Below are positions 24,281-36,717 of a stretch of DNA of 64,000 bases, one piece after another. The notes beneath the pieces are model-generated. The model was not told the DNA's origin. It searched no databases and saw nothing but the letters and a program-made list of their open reading frames with translations. The stretch comes from Cinnamomum chago (taxonomy: Eukaryota > Streptophyta > Magnoliopsida > Laurales > Lauraceae), in NCBI GenBank assembly GCA_038049695.1, contig CP142457.1:56540501-56604500 (forward strand), in the 5' to 3' direction. Position 1 is the first letter of the stretch, and every line of letters begins with the position of its first letter. Position numbers and translations under genes: made by a program.

Positions 24281-26468
24281 TAAAAAGGATTTATGCCGAT
24301 TGCATTGCATATGTTAAGGTGGCTCAGTTGCAACATGTTTATCAGGTTCACCTGAATATTCTTGGGAGTGTGTTTCATCAGGTCCATCTTAGAAAGTTCG
24401 GAATCTTGATAAAAGTATATGTGGACAAGATAATATTGTAAGTTCCAACGAAAAGAAAAAAAAAAAAAATGGACATTATAATGTTAGATGAGGTGAAACG
24501 AAAACTTGAAATGCCTTACATGCCAAAACACCAAATTATTAACCACATTACAAGAAAAAATCAACTGTAGGAGAAGAGTTATCATATGCCAAGATAGTAA
24601 ACACTGGAATGTAGGAACGAACATAGAAGAAATCTTCTTTGGCTTTTGATCTCTGTAGCAGCATTATTCTCCTCATTTAGAGCATGTTTGTTTCATGTAA
24701 CTGAATACATAAGAAACCTAATATTTCCATTTCTGAAACTGGTTAAAATTTGAAGATACATTGGTGAATATCCCAAGATGACTATGAAGTTATCTCTAAC
24801 AAAAAATGAATCAAGGGGAGGTGGGAAATTAAAAGCTAGTGATCACCTTAGTCATTCAAATTCTAAGAAAGTGAGGGTTGTACCTTCATAGCTGCCGTAT
24901 ATCCTTCACTCTCAACTCTTTAATCATCCTTGAGTGGAGCTCAATTGACCATGATCCCTTTGTATTATATGCAAACAACCAGTCACTCTAAGTGAAGAGG
25001 ACAGAAGCAAGGCTGTGAATGGGTTGGGTTATGTTTTGGTCCATGATGCACGCTGACCCTCCAATATTTGCCCAGAAGGCCTAATTTTACAGGCCCCAGA
25101 CTGAAAAATTCAACATCATAAATATGTATTAAGTGTAGATAAAGTATATCAGCAGTGATAACGTAAGGCCAGCTTTGTCAACTCAGTAGCTCAAACTAAA
25201 CATGTACATATGTGACCCATGAAATCTTAAGGCCAGCCTCATCTTAATTTCATGTGATGCTTCCGCAAGCTTCTACAGTAAGAGACCCAAGATATGTGCT
25301 TTCATGAGAGTGTCATTTACCATTGGATTGAGAAAATCACAATCAAACTCATAATAAATGCTAATTCTCTATAAGTGATCACAAGTTTTTTTTAGGCCCA
25401 CATCTTAGAAATCCATGCATTTCATTTGATTCATATATAGTTGTTCTCTTTGATTGTGGAGATATCCACTGTTGAATTGGAGGATCATATGTCCTAATCG
25501 TCTGCACTGCATGATCCTTGGAGACCCTAAGACACACATAAGAATGATATCTTCCGTGTGTATCCTTTTGTTTTTAACAACTTTTAAATGGTTATGATCA
25601 ATCTATCTAGTCATGAGTATATTCTTCTTAGAGATTTCGATGTTGCGGTAAAAAGAAAACCCATGCGTGTGCTTGTGCCTCAGTGCAAGTTGCATTAAGA
25701 TTCTTCTCACTGAGATTTCATAATAAAACTAAAATGAACAAAAAGATTAACACTTAAATCAAATTGAGAAACTGAAGATCAGATATTGAATCACAAAGCA
25801 AGTTGAATCTTCGTGGGACATGTGTGTATGACCATTAGTTGGGTCCAGTCAAATTCGGATTGAGTTAACCTTAGGATGGAATTTCGAAATGTCAACCCCA
25901 ATCCTAAATTCCTATATTAGCCATGCTTGTGCCCAAAGGTTGGGTAGCTTGTATGACCAACCTGAACCCAGCCCATTACAAATAAGGTCGGAAATGTTAA
26001 TGCCAACCCACAATTGCTTGGTTGGGTTTGGATCAGGTTGGCAGGTTGGGTGAGGAATTCCCACCCAAATTGTCTCCAGCTGAGAAGTCATGACCTGCTG
26101 CAATGTGGGTCAGTCCACTATTGTAGATTAATTAATAAACCATATTCCCTAGGAATTAGGCAATATAAAAACAAATCAAGGACAGCAGATGAACAAAAGC
26201 TTAGTACACACATATGCCATGCACCTGTGCCCTTATGACACAGTGACACACCCATGTGAGTGGGCGAGTGGCTACTAGTTACAGTAAACATGCCTTAACT
26301 TTCAAAAGAGTCCACTCTTAGAGATTAGAAAGCATGAAATATGACTTTCGGTTTTGGCGTCATCTTGACTTTTCCCTAATCTCTTATCTATTTTTTTAAT
26401 AGAAGACCTGTTTAGAACTTGAGTTGGACAGTAGGAAAAAGTAGGGGAATATAAGTTGGCTTCTCATG
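24281..26468. other. Intergenic, no gene recognised
   Basis: Begins where array homology stops. AT-rich DNA with short ORFs below 82 codons that match nothing I recognise. Around 25940-26060 there are GGTTGGGT / AACCCA-rich stretches of the kind found in decayed plant transposons, without clear ends. Confidence 0.6.
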
Positions 26469-26477
26469 TTAAAACAT

Positions 26478-26541
26478 GAAAAAGTCTAGACACCCCGGGG
26501 TCCGAGTCGGGGCACCCCAGTCGGGGTGTGTAGCACCCCTC
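26478..26541. mobile_element. 64-bp Mutator-type MITE with 9-bp target duplication
   Basis: The element is bounded by the perfect direct repeat TTAAAACAT at 26469-26477 and 26542-26550. Its ends are imperfect inverted repeats: GAAAAAGTCTAGACACCCC at the left, and the complement of the right end begins GAGGGGTGCTACACACCCC. The interior is GC-rich and self-complementary. A 9-bp duplication is typical of Mutator-like elements. The element at 41923-42072 has the same end pattern. It is too short to code for anything. Confidence 0.8.
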
Positions 26542-26550
26542 TTAAAACAT

Positions 26551-27525
26551 TAACTCATGTGGAGGCCTCTTCATCAAAGTTAGATAAAAAAAAACAAAAC
26601 TAGCTTAGTGCCCTGTCTTTTCTCTCAATTGTAATGCCATCACAAAGTCACAAGGGCTTTATTCATGACCTAATTTTTATCACTCAAAAGATGAAAAGCA
26701 TACTTTCAGATATACAGTGCTCTCTTCTAATCAAATCAAAAGGAGATCATATCATACTAAGTGATAAGTTGGGTGCGGAAAAGCTAAGGGGGAGGGGACA
26801 CCACCTTAATGGATGTCAGTTTCATTCATGGGGATTTCTGTTTAAAGTAAGGTACCTATCGTAATGGGCTTTCCACTTAGTTGAATCCACTATAGAATGG
26901 TCTAAAATTAGGTGTTAGGTACTGATATCACACAAACTCCTGGCCTTGGTATGTTTTACTCATTTACACTACCTCTTTAGAGGAAACTATACAGGAATGT
27001 CTAATCTCAGTTCATGGGATGTTTCACAAGCTATTGGCCATTAAAAGATTATGATCAAGAATAATGTATTTCTGCAAAACAGTGGATGGGTTTTCAAATC
27101 CATGAGCCAATGGGATGGAAAGGGATGGTTTGATAGGGGGCTTCAAGCTTCAAATCTCAGATCTAATTATCAAGATTATCAACCATTAATGGATGACGAT
27201 GGTACTGATGAATGTCAAATTGGGTTGATTATTGTGATCTCCCGCGATAATTATGAACTGGGTTTGGGTTATAAGTGGGCCCCATAGTTGTAAGTCCCTG
27301 ATATAGGCCTGCTCTGGAGAATATTCTCAATGTATGCATGGAAGATATGGTGGGAGCATTTTTTTTTTTTTGCCATTGTAATTCAAGCTTTTAAGGAAAT
27401 TAGTTACATATAAATTTTGATAAGAATCTATCTAATTCTTTCATATAAACAATATATAAAATAAAATTGATAAGAAGAATAATATAGAAATCTTACCTTA
27501 AATATATCAACTTACATTACCTTAA
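26551..27525. other. Intergenic, no gene recognised
   Basis: AT-rich DNA with short ORFs (for example 76 and 78 codons near 26640 and 27060) that have no recognisable domain. No transposon ends with target duplications were seen. Confidence 0.5.
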
Positions 27526-28034
27526 GGGCACGTTTGTGTACACACTTTTTTTGCGGAAAGAGGAAATTGTCGCGTCAGCAAATTTCATAGAAATGAAAAC
27601 CTCGGAAAAGGATTTCCATAGAATTTAGAAATTTATGTTTGATGCAAAAAGAGTTTCCTCATTGAATTGGTGCAGATGTTGTTTGGTGCGGCTGTGGATT
27701 CCTTATAGAAAATCAAAATTTCTTATATGGTGATATAATTTTTTGAAGAAAAATAACATAACATGTATATTATTTATTTAACATTAAATAATAATTGATA
27801 TAAAGAAATAAAAATGGAAAGAGTTGTAGGGTTATTGGGTTGAAATGGACAAGAGTGGGGAAAAGGGGGAGAAGTTTTCCGAGGAAATCTATTTCTCATA
27901 CCCCCATGAGAAACTCATTTCCACAATTATCAAGGAAAATGTTGACGAAGTAGGAAAGCATTTCCGCAGAATTGTTCCCCAACAAATACCGGAAAAATGG
28001 GTTTTTCGCAAAAAAGTGTTACACATACATGCCC
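27526..28034 (+). mobile_element. MITE of about 509 bp, copy 1
   Basis: Starts GGGCACGTTTGTGTACACAC and ends with the complement of GGGCATGTATGTGTAACAC, giving imperfect terminal inverted repeats. The whole segment matches the reverse complement of 46961-47452, which proves a dispersed repeat. The interior is AT-rich with a TTCCTCGG-like motif and its complement near the two ends. No clear target duplication was found, so the superfamily (PIF/Harbinger or hAT) is open. The small ORFs inside are transposon sequence. Confidence 0.8.
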
Positions 28035-28055
28035 AAGAGAGAGAAAACGCATATT

Positions 28056-28139
28056 GATGTGTACTCTACTATATAACATAGGATTTACTTTTCTTTTGAT
28101 GTGTACTATAGTATAGAACATAGGATTTACTTTTCTTTT
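28056..28139 (+). repeat. Tandem duplication, period 42
   Basis: Two adjacent copies of a segment starting GATGTGTACT and ending TTACTTTTCTTTT, differing at a few bases, directly to the right of the MITE. Confidence 0.85.
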
Positions 28140-29725
28140 GAAGCAGAAGTACTCAGATTCTCAAACATCAGCAGCAGATCTGGTGGGTCTCACACTGTCC
28201 TGCAAATGGGCAGGTTCATGTGCATCTGAACCGTCAGTTCATCCACCAATTTGATGGTGGGTTCCTCAGGTTCTACACAAAGGCTGCATTACAGAGATTG
28301 GGTGGATTCCTGACATGGCAGAATTGGCCATGCTTGAAATCTAGTAGTTTTGTTGTGGGTTTTTTTTTTTTTTTTTTCCCAATTTAGTTACAAGAGATAA
28401 GGGTTTAGACAAGTTTGAAGCTTCCTAATAAACTATACTTTTAACGTGCAGCTATTACTATATTTAATGCTAGTTTCTGTTCTCGAATCTCGACTCTTCA
28501 TCTTATGAGAAAAAGGGCCTTTCCTTTTGTAGGACCATGTGGGATCCACCTGAATAGATGGCCTAACGTGAGCTGATTAGAACCATTCATTAGTCTTGGT
28601 ATGTTTTAAAATGAATAAGGAGAAATTATATGTTCTCTTTTCTTTATAAGTATAGTGGCCTCGATCTTCTACTTTGCATCATTGTATCTTATTCATATTC
28701 TTGATGCCGTAAAATATTTTCTCCCCTCGTGAACGTAACATTTAAGCCTTATTTGTTTTATGTAATTGAATGCCCAGGAAGTAATAGTTAAAAATGAAGA
28801 ATCAAAACTTGAATGTCTAAATATGACAAGTAAATAACCTTTTCTTCAATTAAAACTAAAAATTCTATGTATTCAATTCCTCTTTCAATGTATTTTAAGC
28901 AAACAATCAGACTTTAAACTAAAGTAAACCATATACAATCTGACCTACTCTTATGTACCAGATTAATCTATTTTTCCTGGTGGGTGCGCTTCTTTAAACT
29001 ACAACAAAAAAAATAGGAGGCTAGCTATTTGTAATCACTTGATCTTGAAATCAATTATCTAACCAAATATAATTCATGGGTGATGACCCATTAAGGCAGA
29101 GTAGAGTAACTAAGTGGCTTATTACATTTGTACTCTGCATGTCTTAGTTTTTTATTTTTCTTTTTTGAAAAGTAACGGTAAATTTTATTAAGAACTATAA
29201 GAATACAAAAACACGAGTATAAAAGACGTGGGAGACTAAAAGGTTTTCAGCAAAAGCGATCTTTTTAGATCAAACTTATATGCTTTGTGGAATTCCTGCG
29301 TGTGATGTAATATCAAATTATTCTCCTATGTTTGTAAGTTTGTGGTGTTTCCAGCCACACCTTATCCTTGTCACGGAAAGGTCACCTAACCCAAATTAAA
29401 AGTACAAATGCACGGAAATACTATGAACAATGACGTTTGGCAAGACAGGATCTTGTTGATATATCACATCCCACTCTTTCAAATGTAGTCACTTACGTGT
29501 GAAAGTGATTTTAATTGGACAGAACACAATTTCATCGAGCACCCATCCAAGCTTAACAAACTTTATACTATGCGTCCATATCCCAAATCAATCTTTTGCA
29601 GAGAATGGTGGAGAGAAATACAAAAAAAGTAAGCACGATAGAATCTCTATAAATGCAAATCTATGTCACCATGTTCTATAGTCCCTGTTAGCTTGAGTAT
29701 ATTAACTAATCCAAACATTTAATGC
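28140..29725. other. Intergenic DNA upstream of the ALMT gene
   Basis: AT-rich, with poly-T runs near 28360 and 29155. No ORF with a recognisable domain. The right end presumably contains the distal promoter of the ALMT gene. Confidence 0.5.
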
Positions 29726-29730
29726 TCCCT

Positions 29731-29738
29731 TATATAAG
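29731..29738 (+). promoter_or_regulatory. Candidate TATA box of the ALMT gene
   Basis: TATATAAG in a CCCT...CTCC context lies about 160 bp upstream of the ATG at 29898. This would put transcription start near 29765 and a 5' UTR of about 130 bp. Based on motif and spacing only. Confidence 0.55.
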
Positions 29739-29897
29739 CTCCAAGTGGACTACTGATTACACATCAAGCTCACTCAGTTATATTATAGGGTATTGGGCCT
29801 TCTAAATTTCTCATAACTTAATAAACCCACTTCAATCAGGCTCTCCGGCATCATCTCTGGCCGTCCTTAGTGAAATTTCCATTGTAATTTGCTTCCG

Positions 29898-32800
29898 ATG
29901 GCGAACGAGAAGGCAACATCTGGTGGGCTGGAGTGGAGGTTGACGGTTTCGGATGGGTCTACTGAGGAATTGTTGCCAGAGTCCAAGTGGATCCGTAGAG
30001 TTTGGATGGGTGTTGTGGGTTTGGTGTTGGCATTGAAACAGAAGGTGTGGGGGTTGATGGAGAAGATATGGAAGTTGGGAGTGGATGATCCAAGAAGGAT
30101 TTTTCATTGTTTCAAGGTTGCTGTGGCACTCACAGTGGTGTCACTTTTTTACTATTTGAGGCCCTTGTACAATGGTGTTGGTGGCACAGCCATGTGGGCA
30201 ATCATGACTGTGGTGGTGATCTTTGAATACACAGTAGGTAAGAACATGCGAAAGCTAGTTCATCTCTTTCAATGGTCATACTTCTGAATCCTGGCCCATC
30301 AGTCAGCAATTGGATGGCTGGGATCAAGGGGACAGGTGGACCAATGAGATATTTGACTTGCACCTGATACTTTTACATTTTCTGTCCATTTTTTGTCCAA
30401 CGTAAGTTAAGACTGTTCACTTAAGATGAATGGATAAACCATGTTGTAGGTGCAACATTGTCTAAAGGCTTAAACAGAGGAATGGCAACACTACTTGCCG
30501 GAACTCTGGCCATCGGCGTTCATTCGGTTGCGAGTCGATCCGGAGAGAGAGCTGATCCCATTATACGGGGCGCCTCCGTCTTCCTTCTTGGTACTGAAAT
30601 AATAATAATTCTTCTTCTTCTTCTTCTCCTTCTTCCTCTTCTTCTTCTTCTTCTTCTTTAATTACATGTAACTTGTTGACACTCTTCTTTCTTCCAGCCT
30701 CAGGAGCAACATTCTCAAGATTTATTCCGACAATAAAAACCCGGTTCGACTACGGCGTCTCCATCTTTATCCTCACCTTCAGCTTGGTTTCGGTCTCGGG
30801 TTATCGTGTCGATGAATTGGTTGGATTGGCACAGCAGCGTCTCTCCACCATTGCCATAGGAGGCACCATGTGCATGCTTATAAGCATGCTTGTCTGCCCT
30901 GTTTGGGCTGGAGAAGATCTTCATCTCCTCATCACTAGAAACATGGAAAAGCTTGCCAATTCTTTAGATGGTATTGTAGTTTCTAGAGATTTGCAATTTT
31001 CCATCATATGTTCATACACATACACATACACACTAATGTTTGATAAGGCTACAGGCTTTAAACTAGGCTGGTAACATCCCGGGTCCAACCTTGGTTTGGG
31101 CTGGGTAGGGCAATCTTAGTGATTACAGGCTAGCTGAGAGAGAGCCTAGATCTAAAGAAAACTCTGACATGACTCGGGCTTGTGAAAGTGTCTTTTTTTT
31201 TTTAGTATCTGGTGACCCATTTTCATCCCATTTGTAGCAACTAAGGACTTAACCACTTGGGCTAAAGTCCTAAATCCCTTGGCTAGGACTGCCAAAATTG
31301 GCTTGGCTTGTCTTGGCCGAGTTGCAATAAGAACAACCCATCACATGCACACTTTCATGCATGGATGTGATAGTATCTTCTCATGATCATTATATCTTAT
31401 TCTTATTTCTGTTTTCCTCAAAACTCAGGATGTGTAGCTGAATACTTTGAAGATACTGGGAATGTCACCAACATGGAAGAAACCTCTGAAAAATTACAAG
31501 CCTATAAATGTGTTCTTAATTCGAAGGCAGCTGAAGAAGCATTGGTAAATACTTAGACTCAGTTTAAATATACAAAAATGCCAAAAAAAAATCCAATTCA
31601 TTCATTTTCTTCTACACAATAATTCATAATCAGGCTCTATCTGAGTGTATAGGCTAATTTCGCAAGATGGGAGCCGGCCCATGGCCGTTTTGCATTTCGT
31701 CACCCTTGGAACCAGTACCTCAAGATTGGAACAGCTACGCGCTATTGTGCTTATTGTGTAGAAGCACTCAATAGCTCTCTCAATTCAGAAAACAAGGTAA
31801 CAAAGACATCAAAATATGCACCAACTCTTTCTTCTTCTTCTTCTTCTGGCCCATTTTTCTTTAGTCCAAGTTCTAATGCATCAGTTTCAAGCTTTCTATG
31901 TTAATCACTTCAATGGCTATATGATGAATATGTGAAGATCAGACTCACACCACCTGATGTTATCAATCAGATGAAAGAATACTCGAAATATTACCTCTTC
32001 ATGACCCCTTTCTATTGATTCCAACACAAGACGCTTATCTGGTTTAAATCATTGGTGATTCAGTCAGAAAAGAAGCATAGACTTCTCTTATGATGATTTA
32101 CTCATGTTTGATTTAATCAATAAGATATCATGTAACCATTTTTTAGGTCCTCAGATTCAGTCTTTACAAGAAAATTTGTTTCTACAAAGCATGAAATTAT
32201 AGAACCAGTCTTCAAAATTGAGTACTCAAAACACTGGCTGAGTCGATTCAACTGGGTCAACCGAAAAGGCACAAGTAAATTGTTTTACAACCCAACACAA
32301 CACAGACAAGGTAAGGATGCAAACCGCAGGTTGGATCAGGGCAAAAATATAGTGGATCCACAGCCGGATCCATCTTTATTGATTAGATCTAGATCTGACA
32401 TGGAACCTATATGTTGTAAACAGATGGGTATCCTATCCAAATCTGAAATAGATTAGGAGTGCATTATTAGTATAATTGGATATATGGGCTACAAAATAAG
32501 TTTTTCAAATATACAAGTTGAGTATTAAATGGTACATGATTAAAGTTCAGGACACCCTCAGATATGAATATGAATGAAGCTATATATCCCTTAAAACCTA
32601 TATATATTTTAAAGATGTGGATCTAATTGTCCTCGATTTGGATCCAAATGTTCGGGAATCCTATTTACATGGATACGAACTTGGATCAGAATTTCTACTA
32701 GATCCAAAAATAGGTTTGATACCCGTTTTATTCGTAGCTAAAGACTTTGAATACTCATGTAATTGGATACCCATTTGCAATGCTAAAAGGAGGGACAGAA

Positions 32801-33414
32801 TGCTTGATTGATTTTTGAGTTGACTCGAGCAAAACCCTCTTAGTTGAGTTTCAAGTATTTGAACACTTCAGAATTTCAACTGTCTACATCAAAACTTTGG
32901 ATGCATTGTCTAAATCATACAAGCAATTGCACCGCAGGTGCCTGAGTCAATGAAGAAGCATCTTAGTGATGTCTGCATGAAGCTAAGCTCTCACTCGTCC
33001 AATGTATTAAAAGAGCTGTCGGCTACAACTAAAATCATGAGAAAATCTCCCAACATGGAATTCTTAGTTGGTGAGATGAATAATGCTGTAGAAGATCTCC
33101 AAGAAGCCTTGAAATCTCTTCCTCACCTCTTGCCACCAACACCCACAGAAGCAACAGAGAAGGAGCAAAGGCCGCCGCCTGTCTCAACTACTACTGTGGC
33201 CCTCATAGAAGTCGTGCCCCTTGTAACGGTGGCGTCACTGTTGATTGAGATTGCCAGGAGGATTGAAGGAGTTTCCAGCGAGGTCAACAAACTGGCAGGG
33301 CTTGCAAAGTTCAAGCCTGCTGCCATTGACAAGCCCAAACAGAACCAGGCCACCAGCAAACATCCCTCAGATAGAGAAGGAAATGAAGTTATCAAGGCCC
33401 CTCAAGAGGTCTGA
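29898..33414 (+). CDS. ALMT: Aluminium-activated malate transporter (ALMT) family anion channel
   Basis: Exons 29898-30237, 30450-30590, 30698-30970, 31429-31544, 31653-31796 and 32938-33414, with GT-AG introns, join in frame to 496 residues ending in TGA. Start is the ATG at 29898 ([10 protein letters not shown]); the frame is open three codons further up, to a TTG. The N-terminal half (about residues 65-225) is rich in hydrophobic membrane segments with the family signatures [31 protein letters not shown] and a CP...WAGEDLH stretch. Residues 291-308 hold the conserved WEP region ([17 protein letters not shown]). The C-terminal half is a cytosolic helical tail ending in a Lys/Gln-rich segment. 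Length fits the family (about 450-600). ALMTs are plant anion channels, often for malate, in plasma membrane or tonoplast; the EWR motif near the N terminus recalls ALMT2/ALMT10-like members, but clade, location and substrate are not decidable here. Intact, with no disabling changes. Confidence 0.95.
30601..30660 (+). repeat. CTT microsatellite in ALMT intron 2
   Basis: Runs of CTT with a few CCT interruptions between an AATAATAAT stretch and the 3' splice site at 30697. The tract sits where a polypyrimidine tract would be, so length variation could touch splicing of exon 3. Confidence 0.85.
31191..31275 (-). mobile_element. Possible short SINE head in ALMT intron 3
   Basis: On the minus strand TTAGCCCAAGTGGTTAAG resembles a tRNA A box. 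It is followed about 60 bases later by an A-run of 12 (the T-run at 31193-31204). A good B box is not visible, so this is tentative. Confidence 0.3.
32312..32785. mobile_element. Possible hAT-like MITE in ALMT intron 5
   Basis: Left end TAAGGATGCAAACCG and the complement of the right end (TAGCATTGCAAATGGG) are similar. The interior is rich in AGATC and GGATCC repeats. No target duplication could be matched, so the element may be decayed or wrongly bounded. Intron 5, at 1141 bp, is by far the longest of this gene. Confidence 0.3.
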
Positions 33415-33649
33415 ATTCACAAAAGTAGGGATACCAATAGAGAACAAGCATTACTGTAAATAGGACAGTTGTAGTCCATGCTTCCCTCCAAGAGCGTCGT
33501 CTCTTCTTACTTTAGATTGTTCTTTGGGATTGTTTCTCTTTGTATATGATTATAGTGAAACTGATGTTTTGTCGATCCATAAAGGGAAGATAGAACCTTA
33601 AACCCTGACCATCTATATATGGGATGCTTGCCGTAAGCCTGTATTGTAA

Positions 33650-36290
33650 GTCACTTCCTTTGGCCTCCTAATAAGACAAAGGGCAATCCTAGAAAGATTA
33701 TTGAGATTTTTTTACTCTGTTTAGGTGTTGGACTACACTTAGCAATGCACCATGTGTTGTTTTCTTATTGAATATGTTATCTTATCAATCGAAATAAAAA
33801 AAAAGGAAAAAACAATATCTGAAACAAAAAGAAGCACCACAACACATGCTTGGTTGGCTTATGTCCACTTGCACGTGAACAACAATTAACAAAACAAGAT
33901 ATTTCACATCGACAAGAACTACAACCAATCAGAAAATGGCTGCAGTGTTGAACCATGAGCTCCACTACACTATTTGGAATGGCTGCTCTATATCATAATG
34001 CCAAAATGTTGTCTTTAATCCTAATCGACATTACAAGGGAAGAACCCTATGGTTCTACAAGGCGGAGAAAACTGTCCCCAGTTTAAATTTAGTACAATGA
34101 ATAGTTTTATCCACCTAGTTTCTTCACTTGAAATTGTGCATTTTGCAGATAAGTAGCCCACTTATATTGCTTCTACAGCCTTTAATGAAAGAAAGTGGCC
34201 ACAATGTTGCCTCTTACCTTGAGGAGCCCATCCATGTGGATGAAAAATGTTCTAAAAATTAAGGACTTGATGGTTTTCTCAACCTGCATTTTCTCCACCT
34301 TTCTCAAAAAAATTGGAGGTAGTTGGTTCAAATTTGTTATCATTTGTGTTCTTCTATGTTTCTCCACATCCAAATGACCCTAGAGGGTTGTTTGAATGAA
34401 TAGGAAATGAGTAAAAATAAAGGTAAAAATAATGTCCACAAAAGTAGTTAAGTGTTTTAGTGACAATTTTCTCCAAGTTCTCTGCTCATCGAAACGATCG
34501 GTTCTAGTTAAATCAGAGACATTTTTGCAATGAAGGGCAATATATACATGGGGTATATTACGTTTAAGTTGCATTGGTTTTATTATATAAAGAGGTGTTT
34601 AAATGAGTTAGTTGTGACCCAAAAATCAGCATTAGTTGAACATGTCATCATTCCATTGAAAGCAATGAAATAATCATCCTTTCAAAAGCCCATCTCTTTT
34701 TAAAAGGCTTTGCTCCGGTGGACTATATTGTGAGTTGTGACATGCATATACCAACAATGATCACACAAACACCATGTCTAGATCCGTGATGGATGTCAAT
34801 CATATCCTAAAGGATGGAATATTTCATTGTGGATCAAGTTTGGGAAAAACACTGTCAATTAGTGAGTACCATTTCAACAAGTAGTGAATGCACGTGTGCA
34901 TGATAATGCTCCTACATCTAGGGAGATACATAACAAGGTGCAAAATCACTGTAAGGTCTTTTAGATGAGGCCTTCCTCAAATAAAATTGATGGATTAAAA
35001 CCAGAGTGTGCTCGAATATCATATTCGTTAGAAGGTTTCCCAATGATTATAAGTGAAATTGTTTAGGGGAATCACTCAGTTTTAGAGTTCTGAAGTTTTT
35101 TCGTTGTTTTCCTTTTTTTCTGTTCTTACTATGTCTCTCTGAGTTCTTCTTCTAAATCCAAAAGAACAATAGAACTTGATGAAATGGAATGATATATAGA
35201 AATAACATTTGGATTACTCTAGATTTTAGGATTTATAATTGATTTTTTTCCTTGTTTAACATTTTTAAGGAGTTTTATTGATAATGATTGTGACAACAAT
35301 ACGAGAGATTTGAAATTCTCAAAAAAAAAAAAAAGTAAAGTTCTTTTTTTCTTGGGGCCTACTGTTTGCCTAGAATACTGAGGAACTAATGGTCAAATGA
35401 GCATTACTGCAGAATTATTAAATAGGTGAGAGGTTAAGGATATCAAACAAGGGATGAAAGTATAAAGTAGCCACTAGATCAAGCATTATTTTCTTAGAGT
35501 TTGAGTTCTAGGGAGATGACTGGGTATTTATTTTTCATTGCTCTTCTATTCAATCTTCATAAAAAGGAATGTCATATGATGGCCATTTATTAAATCATTT
35601 GCCATTGATTCTTCATTGTTAACCATTTACAGAAATATAGTGTCCTATGATTCCTATAAATTCAACAACATAAAACAAGGAAGTCCTTATTATCCTTCCA
35701 AGATCTTTTAAGTTTCGAATTCTTTGTTTTGTTTTGTTTTTTCCAACAAAATTGAAGATCAATCATTGGTTGTATATGATGCCTCACCCGAGCTCCCCAT
35801 GAATGGCTTTTAACTTTGAATATAGAATGTCTCGTTACCCAAATAGTCAGAAGCGTCAGTTTCCACTTGGTTGTCACGGTCGAACCCAAAATATGTCATA
35901 TTTTTTACATGAGCAGGCTTTTGTTCCCCTTAGGTGGGGCTAAAAAAAAAAAAACACCCTTGGGATCACTTTAATCAACTGATATTATGGAGTGTCAATC
36001 ACCCATCATTTCTGGTACCAAAAATATGTATATTTTGAGTAATTTCACAGTTTGCTGTGGTGATTGGTGAAGGGGCCTTTGTTTATCTTCCACCATTCAT
36101 CTGATCAAGATCCAATCACTAAGAGGTGGGCCCCACCAGCCAGACAAGATTGAGAGATGTAAATTTTGGGACTTCCTCTGACACCAGACATTTGTGTGTT
36201 CTTTCCTTGTTTTTCTCAAAATGCTGCAACAACAATGCCAACCCCTAAAATTGCCAAAAGCACCCTCTCTCTCTAACTCCCACAAATCTT
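33650..36290. other. Intergenic between ALMT and WNK genes
   Basis: AT-rich, no recognisable coding exon on either strand. An A-run near 35941-35953 after GTTCCCCTTAGGTGGGGCT resembles the tail of a retroposed element. The last few hundred bases contain CT-rich stretches (36264-36275) typical of plant 5' regions and probably include the WNK promoter and leader. Confidence 0.5.
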
Positions 36291-36717
36291 TCCAGCTTCA
36301 CTCCACCTAGATTTTTTTCTGCCAAAATCCCTCTTCCCTCTCATTCTTCTTCGGTTCTTCTATGTATCTGTAGAATGTGGACGGCTAGGAATCCTTCTTT
36401 GGATTTCTAATCCCTTCCAATCCCATTTTCTTTCCTTGGGTTCTTCTCAGAAATGGTTTCTGAGATCTGGGTCACGGGTTTTGTTTCATAATGACAGGTT
36501 TTCGATGGATGGAAGGTGGGGTTTTGTTTTCGAGACCATCGGATTTCACCGTCTGCCAGTTTCTTCTGCGATCGAGCTTTGATTCGTTTCCTGCTGTGTC
36601 GAGAGATTTCCTGAAAGTCGTTGTTGGATTTCAATCGAAGGACTCGATGAGGGGCGTTGGGATGCGTCGGGTCTGATTCGATTCGATTGGGGCGAGGAAG
36701 TTGTTTGGATTGTGGGA

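Noticed and set aside
27845..28121. ORFs of 63-70 codons on both strands
   Set aside because: Mostly inside the ~509-bp MITE, whose other copy at 46961 does not keep the frame.
29889..29897. Extra three codons before the ALMT start
   Set aside because: The upstream start would be TTG; the ATG at 29898 fits the family N terminus.
33123..33395. Minus-strand 90-codon ORF
   Set aside because: Shadow of the last ALMT exon.
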